From: Isoetes taiwanensis
Taxonomy: Eukaryota > Streptophyta > Lycopodiopsida > Isoetales > Isoetaceae
NCBI GenBank assembly: GCA_021234155.1
Contig: JAJEKV010000008.1
Span: forward strand, 2,106,307 to 2,170,306
Length of the DNA: 64,000 bases
Direction of reading: 5' to 3'
Shown here one piece after another: positions 33,180 through 44,257 of the stretch (position 1 is the stretch's first letter; every line of letters begins with the position of its first letter). The translations under genes were made by a program, and so were the position numbers. The notes beneath the pieces are model-generated. The model saw nothing but the letters and a program-made list of their open reading frames with translations, did not search any database and had not been told where the DNA came from.

Positions 33180-33488
33180 TCATAATGCCAAAGAAAATTC
33201 ATTTATTCCTTCAAAAGAATTTTCATGCGTCAATTTTTTCAATGAGACAGTTTTGGGAGCTTGAAACATTTTCTCATCTCTGTTAGAGTTAGGTAATGCC
33301 ACCGGCGCTTGCTGTAAAGTCATTTTGAACCCTAGAGTTCTGGGGCAGTAGAGTCTAAAATCTTTCACATCTCCTTCATCTTCTCTGGGGATCAGCATAA
33401 TAACACTTGGAGGTCCAAAGGTATTGAGCCTGAGCTCTAGAGGCAGCAAACTGTTTGAAAAGCCTAAAAGCCCAACGAAAAGGCACAA
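33180..33488 (-). pseudogene. Possible LINE reverse transcriptase scrap
   Basis: The 102-residue minus-strand frame contains SVIMLIPREDEGDVKDFR, close to the (T/V)...LIPK......(D/L)(F/Y)RPISL block that opens the LINE polymerase domain. The PIS tripeptide is replaced by LYC, and the rest of the frame does not match. It is treated as a small decayed remnant. Confidence 0.45.
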
Positions 33489-33884
33489 ACAAATGAGTTT
33501 AAGTCATAAGGACATGCCTATAGTCCTTTCTCTCCCTAATTTGCTTCCTTCCACAAGGACATGCTTATAATGCTTTCTCATGTAAAGATTTCCATGTGTG
33601 CATGATGTGGCAATAGTCTTAATTCCACTTCTGGACGACTACGAATGTCATATATTCGTGCCAATCATGATCCAATAGCAGTTAGCAGAAAAGTAGCTGT
33701 AGATACTTAGCCTTTTGATACTGATGTTTCTAGGACAATATTGTTTTACAGCCACTAAACGTTCTTATTTTCTAATATGTACTTGGATTCATTTATATAT
33801 TGCTTTACTCCATGTACATGTGCTTGCGGTGATATTTGCACAAATTGTCTATTTGCAGTGGGTCAAGAACCATGTTAGTCATTT

Positions 33885-34110
33885 ATGGAGCTGCTTTATT
33901 ATGCTCAAAGGTTTTGAGGGATGGATTGTCTGCAGCAGCTTAACCTACATTAGAATTGACTTATTGAAACGCAAATATTGGGTGCATGGCTTAACGGACT
34001 CCTTTATTATGCCCAAAGGGATGATGGATGGGTACATATGAGGTTAACATACATTAATGCAAATGTTGGTGCATGGCTAGAGGCCTATTTTAAACCCCAC
34101 AGTAGGTATG
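33885..34110 (+). repeat. Two-unit tandem repeat of about 115 bp
   Basis: Unit 1 starts GCTTTATTATGCTCAAAGG (33893) and unit 2 CCTTTATTATGCCCAAAGGG (34002). Both continue with a GGATGG phrase, a TTAACNTACATTA phrase and GGTGCATGGCTTA or GGTGCATGGCTAG. Open frames in the area appear to be by-products of the repeat. Confidence 0.6.
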
Positions 34111-36840
34111 AAGAAGTTGGACGTTTCCTGATGTGGTGTTTTATAAATACGGAGTCTAGAATGCAAGGACCAAGTTCTATTATCCCAATACTTGGTAATA
34201 ATATGGTTGGGAGCTATTATTCAAGATTTTAATTTCCATTGCTTACAAAGAAAAGAAAATTGTGGCTATTGTAGGTTTGATCTATTTCCCATCCCAAAAA
34301 TTGGGCTACAATACCATTTAGTCGATGGAACTATACTTGAATACTATGCTAGAATAAGCTATATAGGCTCGCATGGAGTGACATTCTCATTAAACTGTCA
34401 TGCATAGGTTGGACTAGATGCTATTTTTTTCTTGCCTTGCCTTTATATAATTCTTCGCACCTTGGTTTCCTCCATAGCTGGGCCTTATCAAGATTCGGAC
34501 CAAAGATTGTCATCTACACCTAGGCACCATGTCGTCATACCATTATTTCATACCATTATTTCTGTTGAAGCAATTGGCTTGGGCGGTGAACTACATGTCC
34601 ATGTGTACCACATTTGCATTTCCATTTCTTATTCTCTTATTGTATGCTTGCATCTCATGCTTTTTGACGGTTACATTCTATTCACAAATGGTTCTATAAA
34701 GGATGCAATTCATATTTCTTTGAACATGTAAACATGCATTTGCTAGCGATAGTGCATTTGTTCGACCCATGCAAGTAAACTAACGTGCAAAATTTATTAG
34801 ACTTGGAGATGCGGCACCTGACTTTTAAAAATGGGTTTAATTAGCTTGAAAGCATGTGCAATATGACACATCTAGAGTATCCATGTCTACCACTTCACTA
34901 TCCTAAAACTACTCAAACCTCTAAACTTCATTTCGCTCCTCTCATTTGGTACATGTGGACATGTTACGCAATACGACAAATGTATAAAATAACATTTGTC
35001 GGAGTACAGTAGATATGAACAATGTCTCACACTCTCTCTCTATGAGGTCCAAATTGCAAACGTAATGTAGACTTCATGCATGGAACTTGATGTTACATAA
35101 AAAATGCTATAGCATATAATAAGGCATCAAATATTGCTCTATATTCTATTTCCTTTTCCCCGTTTCCATTTGCACTCCCTTCATCTTTGCATAGATCCAC
35201 TAATAAAGCCCGGCAATGCCCGACACCAGGATCTTATCTACAAAAACTCAAGTTTAGCCGACATCTTTATTACATTTAGACATGACACAATAGACATTAA
35301 TTCCAACAATGGAATATTGCTAAAACTCGAACGTGCACCATAGTACATGACATTCACAACATTATACGTCGTCTTAAAGCCCGACAAGGCAACGCATCCA
35401 TTACTAATTATGTAAGTAGATTTTTGTTCATCACAACCTTATAGTCTTTTATCTAGAATATCTCTTCTTCCATTGTATTAGCCTGTATATTGAAGCCACA
35501 CAGCCAATGCATACATATTTTACTTATATAGTAGCAGTAAAAGTTACGTGGAAGGGTTGGAATCTGCCAGCCTAATGTGGAGCATCTTTGTACATTGCTC
35601 CTTACATTTCCGCTCTTTATTCCCTCTCAAATATACCTAGGCATTGTACACATGTCTGCATATGATTGTATGTATGCAGAACGCCGGCACCCGTTACTAG
35701 TAATCTTTAGTTCTCATATTTGCAAACATTGACGGCATAAAGATAATGTTCTATCATGGAGTGCAAATGTTATGCCATCCAAACACTTCGTATAAGGACA
35801 AATATGTACATGACTCTTCTCAGCCAGTTTTTCATTCATTGCATATTTGAAAATGTAAAATGGTCCTAGAGTCTAATTTTTGTAGCATTTTAAAACATAT
35901 TAGTGCCTTAGTCTAATTAATGATATTTAAATGTGCATTTTGTCACATATTATTTAAGGTAAGACTTTGAAAATCTTCGAGGTTGTCACCTCGGCTCCAA
36001 ATATTGAAGCATAGTATTAAAAGCAAGATTGTACCAAAAGAGTTTTTTGTCTTGCTAGGGGAGTCATCTTTGCTCAAATATTGAAGTACACGGCTAAAAG
36101 CTATATTTTGGCATGTTGCTATATCTATCAATGCATAACTTAAGTTGTGTTGTTACAATTTATCTTCTAATGAAAAGTTTGCTTTCTAATAGTTTATTAA
36201 CTCAAATAGAAAAGCAAAATTCCAATCCACATATTCAAACGAACATGATTTACACATGCAACCAATGCAAGATTAACAAGTCGGCCAAGACTAGGGGTCC
36301 ATGGCCCGAGAGTGTATTTTGAGGGTTCTGCTTTTGTTTTTTGAGTTGGGTTTTGTTTTTTTTTGTGTGGAGCCATATAAATGCTACAAATGCAGGTTGT
36401 CATTTTCTTAGTCCAAGAAGGCTCATTGTCTATTTGACTTGAACTTATGACATGACTGAGATAGTAAACGAACCCAAAAGCAATAGTGTTTTTATTTATT
36501 AGTAAACACGACAAGTGTAGCGCCAAGATTGTGACACGAAGTGCCATTTAACAGGTTGTACTTGTGTCAACAAAGTTGACGTTATACCTGACACTATTGG
36601 TACCATCCTCTACTAGTGAAAGTTGCTACTCTATCATGTAGTGCTTTTTATGTGTGTTGGTCGTATAGACTTAAAACCAATTAAGAAAGGTGTAGAATAT
36701 GGGTGTTTACATATTTGTGCCGACTTTAATGAACAGATAAATGATTGCTAGAACACCAATTAGAACGAAATAGAACCTACGAAAATACATTCTCGGGCTA
36801 CCAGAGGGCAACCCCTCGTGCGCAGCACCTTGTTTGTTAT
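34111..36840. other. Gene-poor AT-rich stretch
   Basis: About 2.7 kb without recognisable coding, RNA or transposon motifs. Short open frames on both strands (for example 34432-34731 and 36197-36547) are hydrophobic or low-complexity and unsupported. Confidence 0.35.
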
Positions 36841-36844
36841 GTTT

Positions 36845-36850
36845 AAACAA

Positions 36851-36887
<37 letters not shown>

Positions 36888-37060
36888 TAATAAATAAATA
36901 AATAAATAAATAAATAACGACGAGTTAACTATAGTTGGCGCTGAAATCAACATAGTTAAACTTACTTTTTACTTTTAGAGTTCTCAATCTCTTTTTTCTT
37001 CTCCTCCAAGCGCCTTCTCTCCTTCTGCTCCTTTCTTCTTGCCTTATGGATTTCTCTAAG
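36845..37060 (-). repeat. Microsatellite plus Lys/Glu-rich exon-like block, dispersed copy
   Basis: An (AAT)n tract grading into (AAAT)n (36848-36916) is followed by GAGTTAACTATAGTTGGCGC and a block that on the minus strand reads IHKARRKEQKERRRLEEKKK then EIENSKS and a GTAAGT-like donor. The whole segment recurs at 48085-48290, and its coding-like part again at 49811-49905. The minus-strand peptide is a strongly charged, helix-prone coiled-coil type. Which gene it came from is unknown. Confidence 0.65.
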
Positions 37061-37912
37061 CGCCAACAATAGTACCTGGAAAGAGAACATTGGGATCCCC
37101 AAGTTCCCTTTGAGCTTCTCCATCCCTATTCAAGCCCCGATATAGATCTTATCAAGAACATGCAAGCACATCCCCGACTATGCCGCATTCTTCGAAGTTC
37201 TACATCCAAGATATGGTTCCCCGCATTCAATACGAAGACGCTTCTCATTTATATCTTATCTTGCTAGGATGATGGGGGTGACTCCAACATCCTCTATGGC
37301 ATTATTCATCGGCTCTGGATCCTCCCACCATATAGTGGAATGATCAAAACTATTTTGAGGTCCGGCCATTTTTATATAGCCATCTTGATGGACCAATATG
37401 GGAAGACGAGGACGTATCCAAAGAAGAAGGGGATGAAGCTTACCTCACCTTCAGAGGATGATGAGCCGAATCGACCAAGACGACTTTGTGTGATGGAAAC
37501 AGTTGGCAGAGAAGATGCCAATACCTCGAAACTAGGGGTCCAAGCTATCAGGCCGGACACGTTACCCATAATCAGTATCAAGAGAGGAGTATCGCTTTTG
37601 CTACATTATGTGGACATATCATATCATTGCCAATCTCAAGCACAAGAGGAAGACCGAAGCCCTACGAGCCTCGTTGAGTATTGTATAAATGACTTCGCCT
37701 TTGACTTCTCCACCGAGTTCCCGCCACAGGTTCAACAATTGTTAAGTTTCCAGCTAAAGGATATTGAGCCCGTGGATATCCTTTTGCGGCTCCGACACCT
37801 GATGTTGCAAGAAGCCTGTCGGAACTTCCTGCAGAAGCTTTCGCCGCTACGAGACCCCATGTCCCTAATATTAATGAAGTTATCAATCAATCATTGCACA
37901 TTTTCTCTTTGA
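37061..37912 (+). other. Unrecognised open-frame region
   Basis: A 190-residue frame (37340-37912) contains FAFDFSTEFPPQVQQLLSFQ and LRLRHLMLQEACRNFL, which look protein-like and helical. It has higher GC than its flanks and abuts the dispersed repeat on its left, so a transposon ORF is plausible. No known domain was identified and there is no convincing start context. Confidence 0.3.
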
Positions 37913-38480
37913 CCATTGGGTCATTTCATAGAAACCTTTGTTGGCGGTGTTTTTCCTGAATTCTACAATTTCCATATGTGCATAGTGTAATAGCATATCA
38001 TTGATTTGCTGAATGTCCCCTTCTTGAATGTCTATGAGATCATATTTATGTACCATGAAGAATTGTTTGCAAAGATCCTCAAGAACAGACATGCTGAAAG
38101 AAAGCAATTGAACATGATTAATGCCTTTTTCAAAGGCTTTCCTCAGCTTAATGTTATGGACAATAGATAGGTCCGTAGTTCTTACATGTCTAATTTTTGA
38201 ATCAATGTAGGTGGACAGATTGGGATTTGTGCATGGGCACAAGTTATTCTTTGCTTCAGCAAATACTCTATATGGTTTATACATCACCTGTTTGATCTGA
38301 TTCATATACCTCCACCCAAATTTGGTTTTTTCAAGTAATTCCATTCCCTTTTCTTGTAGAGTCTCAAATAGTACAATTTCGAAGATGTTCCTAATCTTGA
38401 ATTTGTCAAGGCTTTTTGATAGGAACGTAATCCTTCCATCTTTTTTATCTATGCCCTTGACAAGATGTTTGATCTGGTTG
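37883..38480 (-). CDS. Unrecognised protein block D (minus-strand cluster)
   Basis: An open minus-strand frame reads NIGISRNISKDINQIKHLVK near 38490, then GMELLEKTKFGWRYMNQIKQ, LCPCTNPNLSTYIDSK, HVQLLSFSMSVLEDLCKQFF and a final RKCAMID before the stop. It is rich in Lys, Ile and Asn, partly from AT bias, but the regular charged-hydrophobic pattern over about 200 codons looks like real protein. The frame is the same as that of the two blocks to the right. A short overlapping frame upstream (MKLNKILKQSDVLTFEHSVI, from about 38612) joins it only with a frame change. I do not recognise the family. Confidence 0.5.
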
Positions 38481-38602
38481 ATATCCTTGGATATATTTCT
38501 TGAAATACCAATGTTAACCTACGGACATATTTCAGATTTATAACAGAAATATTTATGACTGAATGCTCAAAAGTCAAAACATCACTTTGTTTTAGTATTT
38601 TA

Positions 38603-38926
38603 TTAAGTTTCATCTAGGAGTAAACTGGAAGAACATAGAAACGACTGGGGTCGTTTTTTGAAAAAAGCATTTAGCTGAGATTCCTCCATGGATTCAATGT
38701 TTTCAGGTATACTTTCCATTAAAGAAATAACATTATTCTCTTCCCGTGCAACAGAAATGTCTTCAACATTAGTATTTGCACCTGTTCCCATTGCTGTATC
38801 CACTGTCATATTAGGATCCAAAGTAACCCTCGGTGGCATCCTAGGATTTGCTTTAGGTGCTTTAGTCATTTGGACTTTCCTGTAATTTGCATATTTCTTT
38901 CCAGTAGTTCTATAATTATTGACACC
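38603..38926 (-). CDS. Unrecognised protein block C (minus-strand cluster)
   Basis: This block is in the same frame as the one to its right and is separated from it by a single TAA (about 38927-38929). It reads TGKKYANYRKVQMTKAPKAN, a Pro/Met/Asn-rich linker and acidic SLMESIPENIESMEESQL, and ends KKRPQSFLC...DET. It looks like a disordered linker between two folded parts, so the intervening TAA may be a nonsense change in one longer protein. Family unknown. Confidence 0.45.
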   Translation of the reverse strand, partial: GVNNYRTTGKKYANYRKVQMTKAPKANPRMPPRVTLDPNMTVDTAMGTGANTNVEDISVAREENNVISLMESIPENIESMEESQLNAFFKKRPQSFLCSSSLLLDET

Positions 38927-39385
38927 TTAAGATTGCAGAAAAGTTATGCATTTCAGGCCTTTTTCAGCAATACCCGCCATTCTGCAGTTACCATATGGAG
39001 CTTTAAGATTACCATCAGGGTTTGTTGCCATGGCCAAAGTCATATCAATCATGACTTTCCTTACATCCAAATAAGAAGTATATGCTATCACAGCAGGTCT
39101 AAGCGTTCTGTTAAGCAATTTTATGATTGACACCATTTTCATCATGGCAGTTGTGCCTTGAAATACTATTTCTGCCTGGTTAAGTAAAAACCAGATTGCT
39201 TGGTCAAAGTATACAATGCTGCAGTTGCATTGTGAATTTTTGTTCTTCACACAATTACACGTAAAGTATGGGCAATGCGTACGAAAAATCCTTTTTAGAT
39301 AATAGTCATCTCTGGTCTTATTAGGGTAGGCCATGTGGCCTTTTTGTCCAATCTAAATCCCTTTCATTTTTATGCACACCTGATC
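38927..39385 (-). CDS. Unrecognised Cys-rich protein block B (minus-strand cluster)
   Basis: The minus frame reads QKGHMAYPNKTRDDYYLKRI, FRTHCPYFTCNCVKNKN and SQCNCSIVYFDQAIWFLLNQ. The five closely spaced Cys and one His suggest metal binding. A helical MMKMVSIIKLLNRTLRPAVI and a terminal PYGNCRMAGIAEKGLKC follow. It ends at the TAA at about 38927. Similarity to any family I know is absent. The Cys cluster and the length of the open frame argue against chance. Confidence 0.5.
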
Positions 39386-39560
39386 AAAATGGCCATATCA
39401 AATGGCAGCTGTAACTCAATGTTCTTAAAGGTTTTTTCCAGTTCTGTAGCAGCAAGTTTAGCTGCCCTCATCTCATCCTTAGTGATACCAGCTAGTGCTA
39501 TCCAGGTATCAAGGTTAATTGGGGCCAATGCACCAAAATTTTGGCTTTTCCAAATCGCAC
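39370..39560 (-). CDS. Unrecognised protein block A2 (minus-strand cluster)
   Basis: A short minus-strand frame reads SQNFGALAPINLDTWIALAG, ITKDEMRAAKLAATELEKTF and LPFDMAILIRCA before a stop. It sits between two longer blocks on the same strand and has similar composition, so it probably belongs to the same broken gene in a shifted frame. Confidence 0.4.
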
Positions 39561-39653
39561 GATCATATGCTCAACTAATTGTTCTATTATGATTGGGAAG
39601 CAGGAAAAGTTTCCAAGAGTGAGATTGGGTACCTCATCATATGTACCTGCCTA

Positions 39654-40217
39654 ATCATTATTGAAGTCATCTTCATCATTTTGAATAATCTGCAAGTCAA
39701 TATCAGAAAGATCTTGGTATGAGAATAAGCATCCTGTAAGATCATTTTGTTCATAAACAGGGAGCAAAATTTTGTTGGTATGCTCAGTATCAAATGTACG
39801 GTTGATATCATTCACCTCTTCAAGAATAGATAGGCCCATCACAAACTTTCTTGCTAAATCATCTTCAAAGCATGTCCTACTGTAGAGGATGCTGGAAAAA
39901 TCATTGTAAATAGTTTCAATGATCTGCTTGCATTTTGCACATTCAAAGTTGACTTTCTTCATCAGCCCGAATGTCTTGAACCATCCATTGAATCCGAGGC
40001 AATAAACAGGGGATCTACTTCTGTCAGCCATATTCTTCTCTTTGGAAATAATATGATAATGGATATCCTTATTTTTTATGCATCCAAGTAGAATCTGCAC
40101 TGCAGTATCGGGTTGTTCAATCCCATTTTCCTTGTACTGAAATGGTATCAAGTCTTTGATCCAATCATTGTCCTCCAGATACTCGTCCCTGGTGTCCGCT
40201 TTAACTTTTTCTTTTTC
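39654..40217 (-). CDS. Unrecognised protein block A (minus-strand cluster)
   Basis: The minus frame opens after TTTGTTAG, a possible acceptor, with EKEKVKADTRDEYLEDNDWI. It continues through TAVQILLGCIKNKDIHYHII, MADRSRSPVYCLGFNGWFKT, a CAKCK motif, CFEDDLARKFVMGLSILEEV and an acidic end, NDEDDFNND. At 188 codons it is one of the longest protein-like frames in the window. The C-x-x-C could bind metal. I do not recognise the family, and nothing shows whether its origin is host, mobile or viral. Confidence 0.5.
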
Positions 40218-40982
40218 CTAACAAAGTTCAATGTGTATAGTTAGTATAACTGAAAACACCTGATACAGTTTCAACATCATCATGGTTCCTAGCAAAACCT
40301 GAAAACTGAGTTATATGCAAAAAAAGCCCTTTTCTTTTTCAAGTACTTTAGAGTACAATTTACAGCCTTAGAAAAAATACAGGTGAACTTTTTTCTAAGC
40401 CATGATAATGTAGCATTTCAAAAGAATTATTATTCATAGTCATGGTAAACAATATGATTGTCTTGTAATTTAACATAATGTCAAATACAACTGACTAGTT
40501 TAAATGCTGGTAAATTTAATAACCAGATTACATTTTCAGTTTACATCATAAAATTAGACAGATCTTACTTCATAATTGTAGTAATATTCTTCTTAGAGCT
40601 CGTGCAGATATCTTTTCATCCAAAAAACATCATAGCAATAGAGCAAGAAACTTGGTTACCTGCAGTGAAACCAAGAAACCGTTAGCCAAAGAGGGTAAGC
40701 AGTTCAAGTCACTAGCAGGTAAGCAGTAAGTTTCTTGGGTTATCCCCTTCACTTTTGTATGATGCATTTAATAATTATGACATGTCATGACTGAATTCCC
40801 AGTCTGCTAAAGCATTATGATCAGGGTGATAGCTCAGACATAATTCCTTCCTGCATGTGTGCTTAGATGCACAAAAATTATGATCTATCAGCAGGCTTAC
40901 CATAATCCTGCTGTAAATATCATGTTGTATACATTTAGATCTGCCTCTAACTTTTAAGATCTAGATCTGCCTATTTATTCTA

Positions 40983-42045
40983 TTTTTTTTTTGAAGAACT
41001 GTGTCATCAATATAGTAAAAGAATGGTAATGTTACAAAGCAAGTGAGGAGGAAGGAGAACTACCCCAAAGAGATGGCGATACTCGACACTCCATAACAAA
41101 CTTACTGAAAATCGCGAACTCTCATTTTGTATAAACCGACCATCACCATCTACAACACCCAAGAAGTCCTTCCGCTAAATGGCAAACTTCCGCTCTACTA
41201 ATCCCGGGAACACCAGAAAGCAACATCTTGCCAACATAAGCAACATATGATTCCTCTAACTTAATTACCAATTTCTTTTCAAGATTCTTCACAACAGCTA
41301 CTGCTCTTAATTAGGAATTTAGATTATTTGCTACATATGTAGAAATTTAATCTAAAAAACCTGATTGCTTGGAGGCAGAGCTGCCTAGTTTGATTGGTGA
41401 GCTTTTCCCTTTGTGGATGTGTCCTCCATACTCTTAGGGTCATGTTGCTTGCCTGCTGCTTCCTTCACCTTTGTGCTTGTTCCCATTGCTTCGCCATTCG
41501 TGACTCTTAGATCTCTCCAATCGCTATTTCTTTGGTCATTCTTACTTTAGATCTCTCCCTTTATTTATTTCTTTGTCAGGACCCATTTCCTTACTAGGAT
41601 TGCTATTGCATCCACTTATAGCAGGCCCTTTGGTGGCCTTATGATAATCAAATAATTTTTTCCTCTTGGTGTTGCCCATCTTCTCTGCCTCAATCTTTCT
41701 TCTAGTGGCCATGTTGAGGTTGCCCTTCCTCCTTCCCATAAGCTAGCCTGATACTTCCAGATGGGGCTGGGAATGACAATATACCATGGATCTGAGCTTG
41801 CTGCTTTTGTGCCTTCCCAAATGTATTGTTAAATAGCTCAAGGCATGTCCCTGTCCCTAATACCATATGTGCATGCCCTTCAGATTGGTGGCCCTTTGTT
41901 TCACTGCGATCAGCAATAGGTTGGATTTCTGTAATTTCCTTTTTGATATAATCCAGCTCTATCTTTTTGTGCCAGGTTACCAACGAGCCAGTCTGTCCTC
42001 CGGAGAACTCCGTTTGCTGCCTCATACTGTGGACGGAACCCTAAC
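40983..42045 (-). mobile_element. Probable minus-strand retroelement remnant with poly(T) end
   Basis: A run of T at 40983-40991, followed by GAAGAACTGTGTCATCAATA, looks like the complement of a LINE 3' end, as at 24.26 and 54.57 kb. Further right two overlapping minus frames (41542-41739 and 41702-42025) encode a charged Gln/Lys-rich protein with DYIKKEITEIQ and a LAYGKEEGQPQHGH end, which could be a retroelement ORF1. No diagnostic domain is present. The right part overlaps the 41919-42304 repeat. Confidence 0.4.
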
Positions 42046-42307
42046 CGCCAGTTTCTATAATTTTCTTTTTCTTTTGTTCTCTTTTTCAGATGCGATTCTC
42101 ACGACACTGCTTATGGTTTTGAGTCCCATATTATTTCAACAATTTCAGCTTTTATTATTTCTTGTCTAACTCATATGGTTCTTATATGATAATTTGATTT
42201 AACCACTTCAGTTCCTGTATGGTCCTTTGAGAGCAACCATGGTGCATAGGTGTAGTCTGTTAATGATACTTTATTACTTATGCTATTGTAGTATAAATAA
42301 AAAAATC
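41919..42307 (+). repeat. About 380-bp interspersed repeat, copy 1
   Basis: From GTTGGATTTCTGTAATTTCC to GCTATTGTAGTATAAATAAA this unit matches 46932-47315 in order with about 10-15 percent visible differences and a few indels. Both copies end on the plus strand in an A-rich run, so it may be a short retroelement or the 5' part of a minus-strand element. No A or B box is evident. Confidence 0.75.
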
Positions 42308-42506
42308 CTACCTCCTACCGTAGAGGAGGGGACCTTTGTGGGAATCAACTATTGCATCAATGGATCCTTATAGCTGTTACATCAAGGGTTGCAGGGCCTT
42401 GTTGTAACACAAAGGCCCCGCATCCTCCATTTTTCTAGATAAGCCATATATTCTTAGATATTTTTTTAACTTTTTGAAAAGCACCAGTATGGGATGTCGT
42501 ACTTAC

Positions 42507-42815
42507 AGTAAATCTTTCAAAGTGTTGATCATGTCTCTGATGTTGTAGATGACTCCAGGAAACAGATCATTCTGCAGAGTTTGCAGTACAAGTCTCGTTA
42601 GTTGTTGTTTATTGAATCCATTGTCGTGAAATGCTTCAATAAGTCCTGTGATATTTGTTGCTGCATTGTATTGGCACGAGTGTGCATATATATAGGGCAG
42701 TATTTGAGAAATGATAACCATCATAGCATGTTTGTATGGTCTGCAACTATCTGCTTTGATAAATTTGTTGACTTGAAAGGGTAACTTATCCCTTTTGTCA
42801 TATCTCGTCAATGTG
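42507..42815 (-). CDS. Unrecognised protein exon interrupted by the 4.1-kb TIR element
   Basis: Reading leftward from the element edge the frame gives VLYTLTRYDKRDKLPFQVNK, MMVIISQILPYIYAHSCQYN, ITGLIEAFHDNGFNKQQLTR and VIYNIRDMINTLKDLL, then a GTAAGT donor (complement of 42501-42506). It has the composition of the blocks at 37.9-40.2 kb on the same strand and may be an upstream exon of that gene. Direct splicing to the acceptor at 40218 would not keep frame, so another exon or a frameshift is needed. Its upstream continuation is cut off by the inserted element. Confidence 0.45.
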
Positions 42816-43187
42816 TATAAAACAAGGTTGCATATTAAACGGGAGCAAATCATTGAAATGGGAGCAAAAGGAATATTCCTCAAAGATTCCTTTTTTTTTT
42901 CAAAAAAAGAGCTAAAATGAGGTAAAAAAATTTATTTTGGTCATAAAATTGCATTTTGACCCCCCCAAAATGACTCATTTTTTTGTGCAAAGAGAAAATT
43001 GACTATGTCAAAGTGACACTTTTCCTAACAGTTAAAATTTACCTGAAGTGTGTTTTTAGAGAAAACCACTAATTTAAGTGTACATCCTACACGATATTTT
43101 GTTAGCTCGGATTATATTGCAAAAATGATACTTTTAGATTACAATGAATCATTTTTTAATGATATAATATTTTAAAGTACCAAAATT

Positions 43188-43345
43188 ATAATCCGGAATA
43201 CGCTTTTGCTATTCGAGGATAAATGTATGTATTCTAATATATTTTTGCTTTTCTTGAAAGTCAAAGTGTATTCCAGAATACACTTTTGGTTTTGCTCGAA
43301 ATCCAAAGTGTATTTCGGAATACACTTTTGCTGTACAAGTTTTTG
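43188..43345. repeat. Left subterminal palindrome cluster
   Basis: Near-perfect palindromes GTGTATTCCAGAATACAC (about 43266-43283) and GTGTATTTCGGAATACAC (about 43308-43325), each flanked by CAAA and TTTTG, follow a half site ATCCGGAATACGCTTTTGCT at about 43191. A further copy, GTATTCCGGAATAC, is at 43663-43676. The spacing between the first two is about 42 bases. Confidence 0.85.
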
Positions 43346-43565
43346 AGACTCAACAATGATCTTGCAATTTTCCGGGTTTTCAAGACCATGCAATTTTTTA
43401 TTTCTATTGATTTGAATGACCTTTGCGATTTTTTTTGTTTTTATGAGGGGGGGATAGGAACAAAGTTCTAAATAATGAAAAGATAAGCAAAAGCGGAAAA
43501 ACAAACCAACAACCTTTCAATTTTGAGAACCTTTCAATTTTTCTTAAAAGAGGGAAATGTATTGA

Positions 43566-43658
43566 GGATACTGGATCGTGGTTAAAGAAAAAAGTGGGTT
43601 ACTGGATCGTGGTTCAAAAAAAATGGGATACTGGATCGTGGTTCAAAAAAAAACAAGG
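43566..43658 (+). repeat. Three-unit tandem repeat of about 30 bp
   Basis: Three copies of TACTGGATCGTGGTTAAAGA or TACTGGATCGTGGTTCAAAA occur at about 43569, 43600 and 43629, each ending in an A run. They lie directly before a GTATTCCGGAATAC palindrome inside the TIR element. Confidence 0.85.
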
Positions 43659-44257
43659 AAATGTATTCCGGAATACGTTTTGTATTCCGAATAGGTTTTT
43701 TTTCCGGAGGGATAGAGACGTGTTTTTCTGCGCAGATTTGCTCGGCGATCTTTCTATAGAAACCTCGAGCTCCCGTTTCAAAGTGTGGCCATGGCTTTGG
43801 TATGGGTTTTACCTACATGGTGAGCTAGGCTACTGGCTACAACAATTAAACAAGGACACAAATATTTTTACATGGGGTTTTCGCTTACCATGTCGACTCC
43901 CGACTCCATGTCGCCTCCCTTAGATGCGGATTTTTTGCCATACCCAGCTCTGGCAGCACCTCTCTGGCGGGTGATCTTTGTCTGCAAGGGAGGTCTGTCA
44001 AAATGGGTGATCTTTGAACAGGTCTTTGCTTCAAGGTCTTCTGAATGTCTTTGTCAAAACGGGTCTGCAAGGGAAGTCCGCAAGCAAAGTCTCAAAACGG
44101 TGATCTTTGAACATCATTGTCTTTTGATTCTTTGTCGGTTGATTGCACTTTTACAAAATACGTAGCACAAATTGTTTCTTTGTCGCTTGATTTGCACTAA
44201 GATTCCATGGCTTTTTTTCAGTAGGATCGCCTAAGATTCCATGGCTTTTTTCTCAAG

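Noticed and set aside
36848-36916. CRISPR-like or satellite array
   Set aside because: It is a plain (AAT)n/(AAAT)n microsatellite without spacers.
37340-37912. A complete 190-residue host gene
   Set aside because: There is no recognisable domain or promoter, it sits in a GC-rich patch beside a dispersed repeat, and the minus strand is also partly open.
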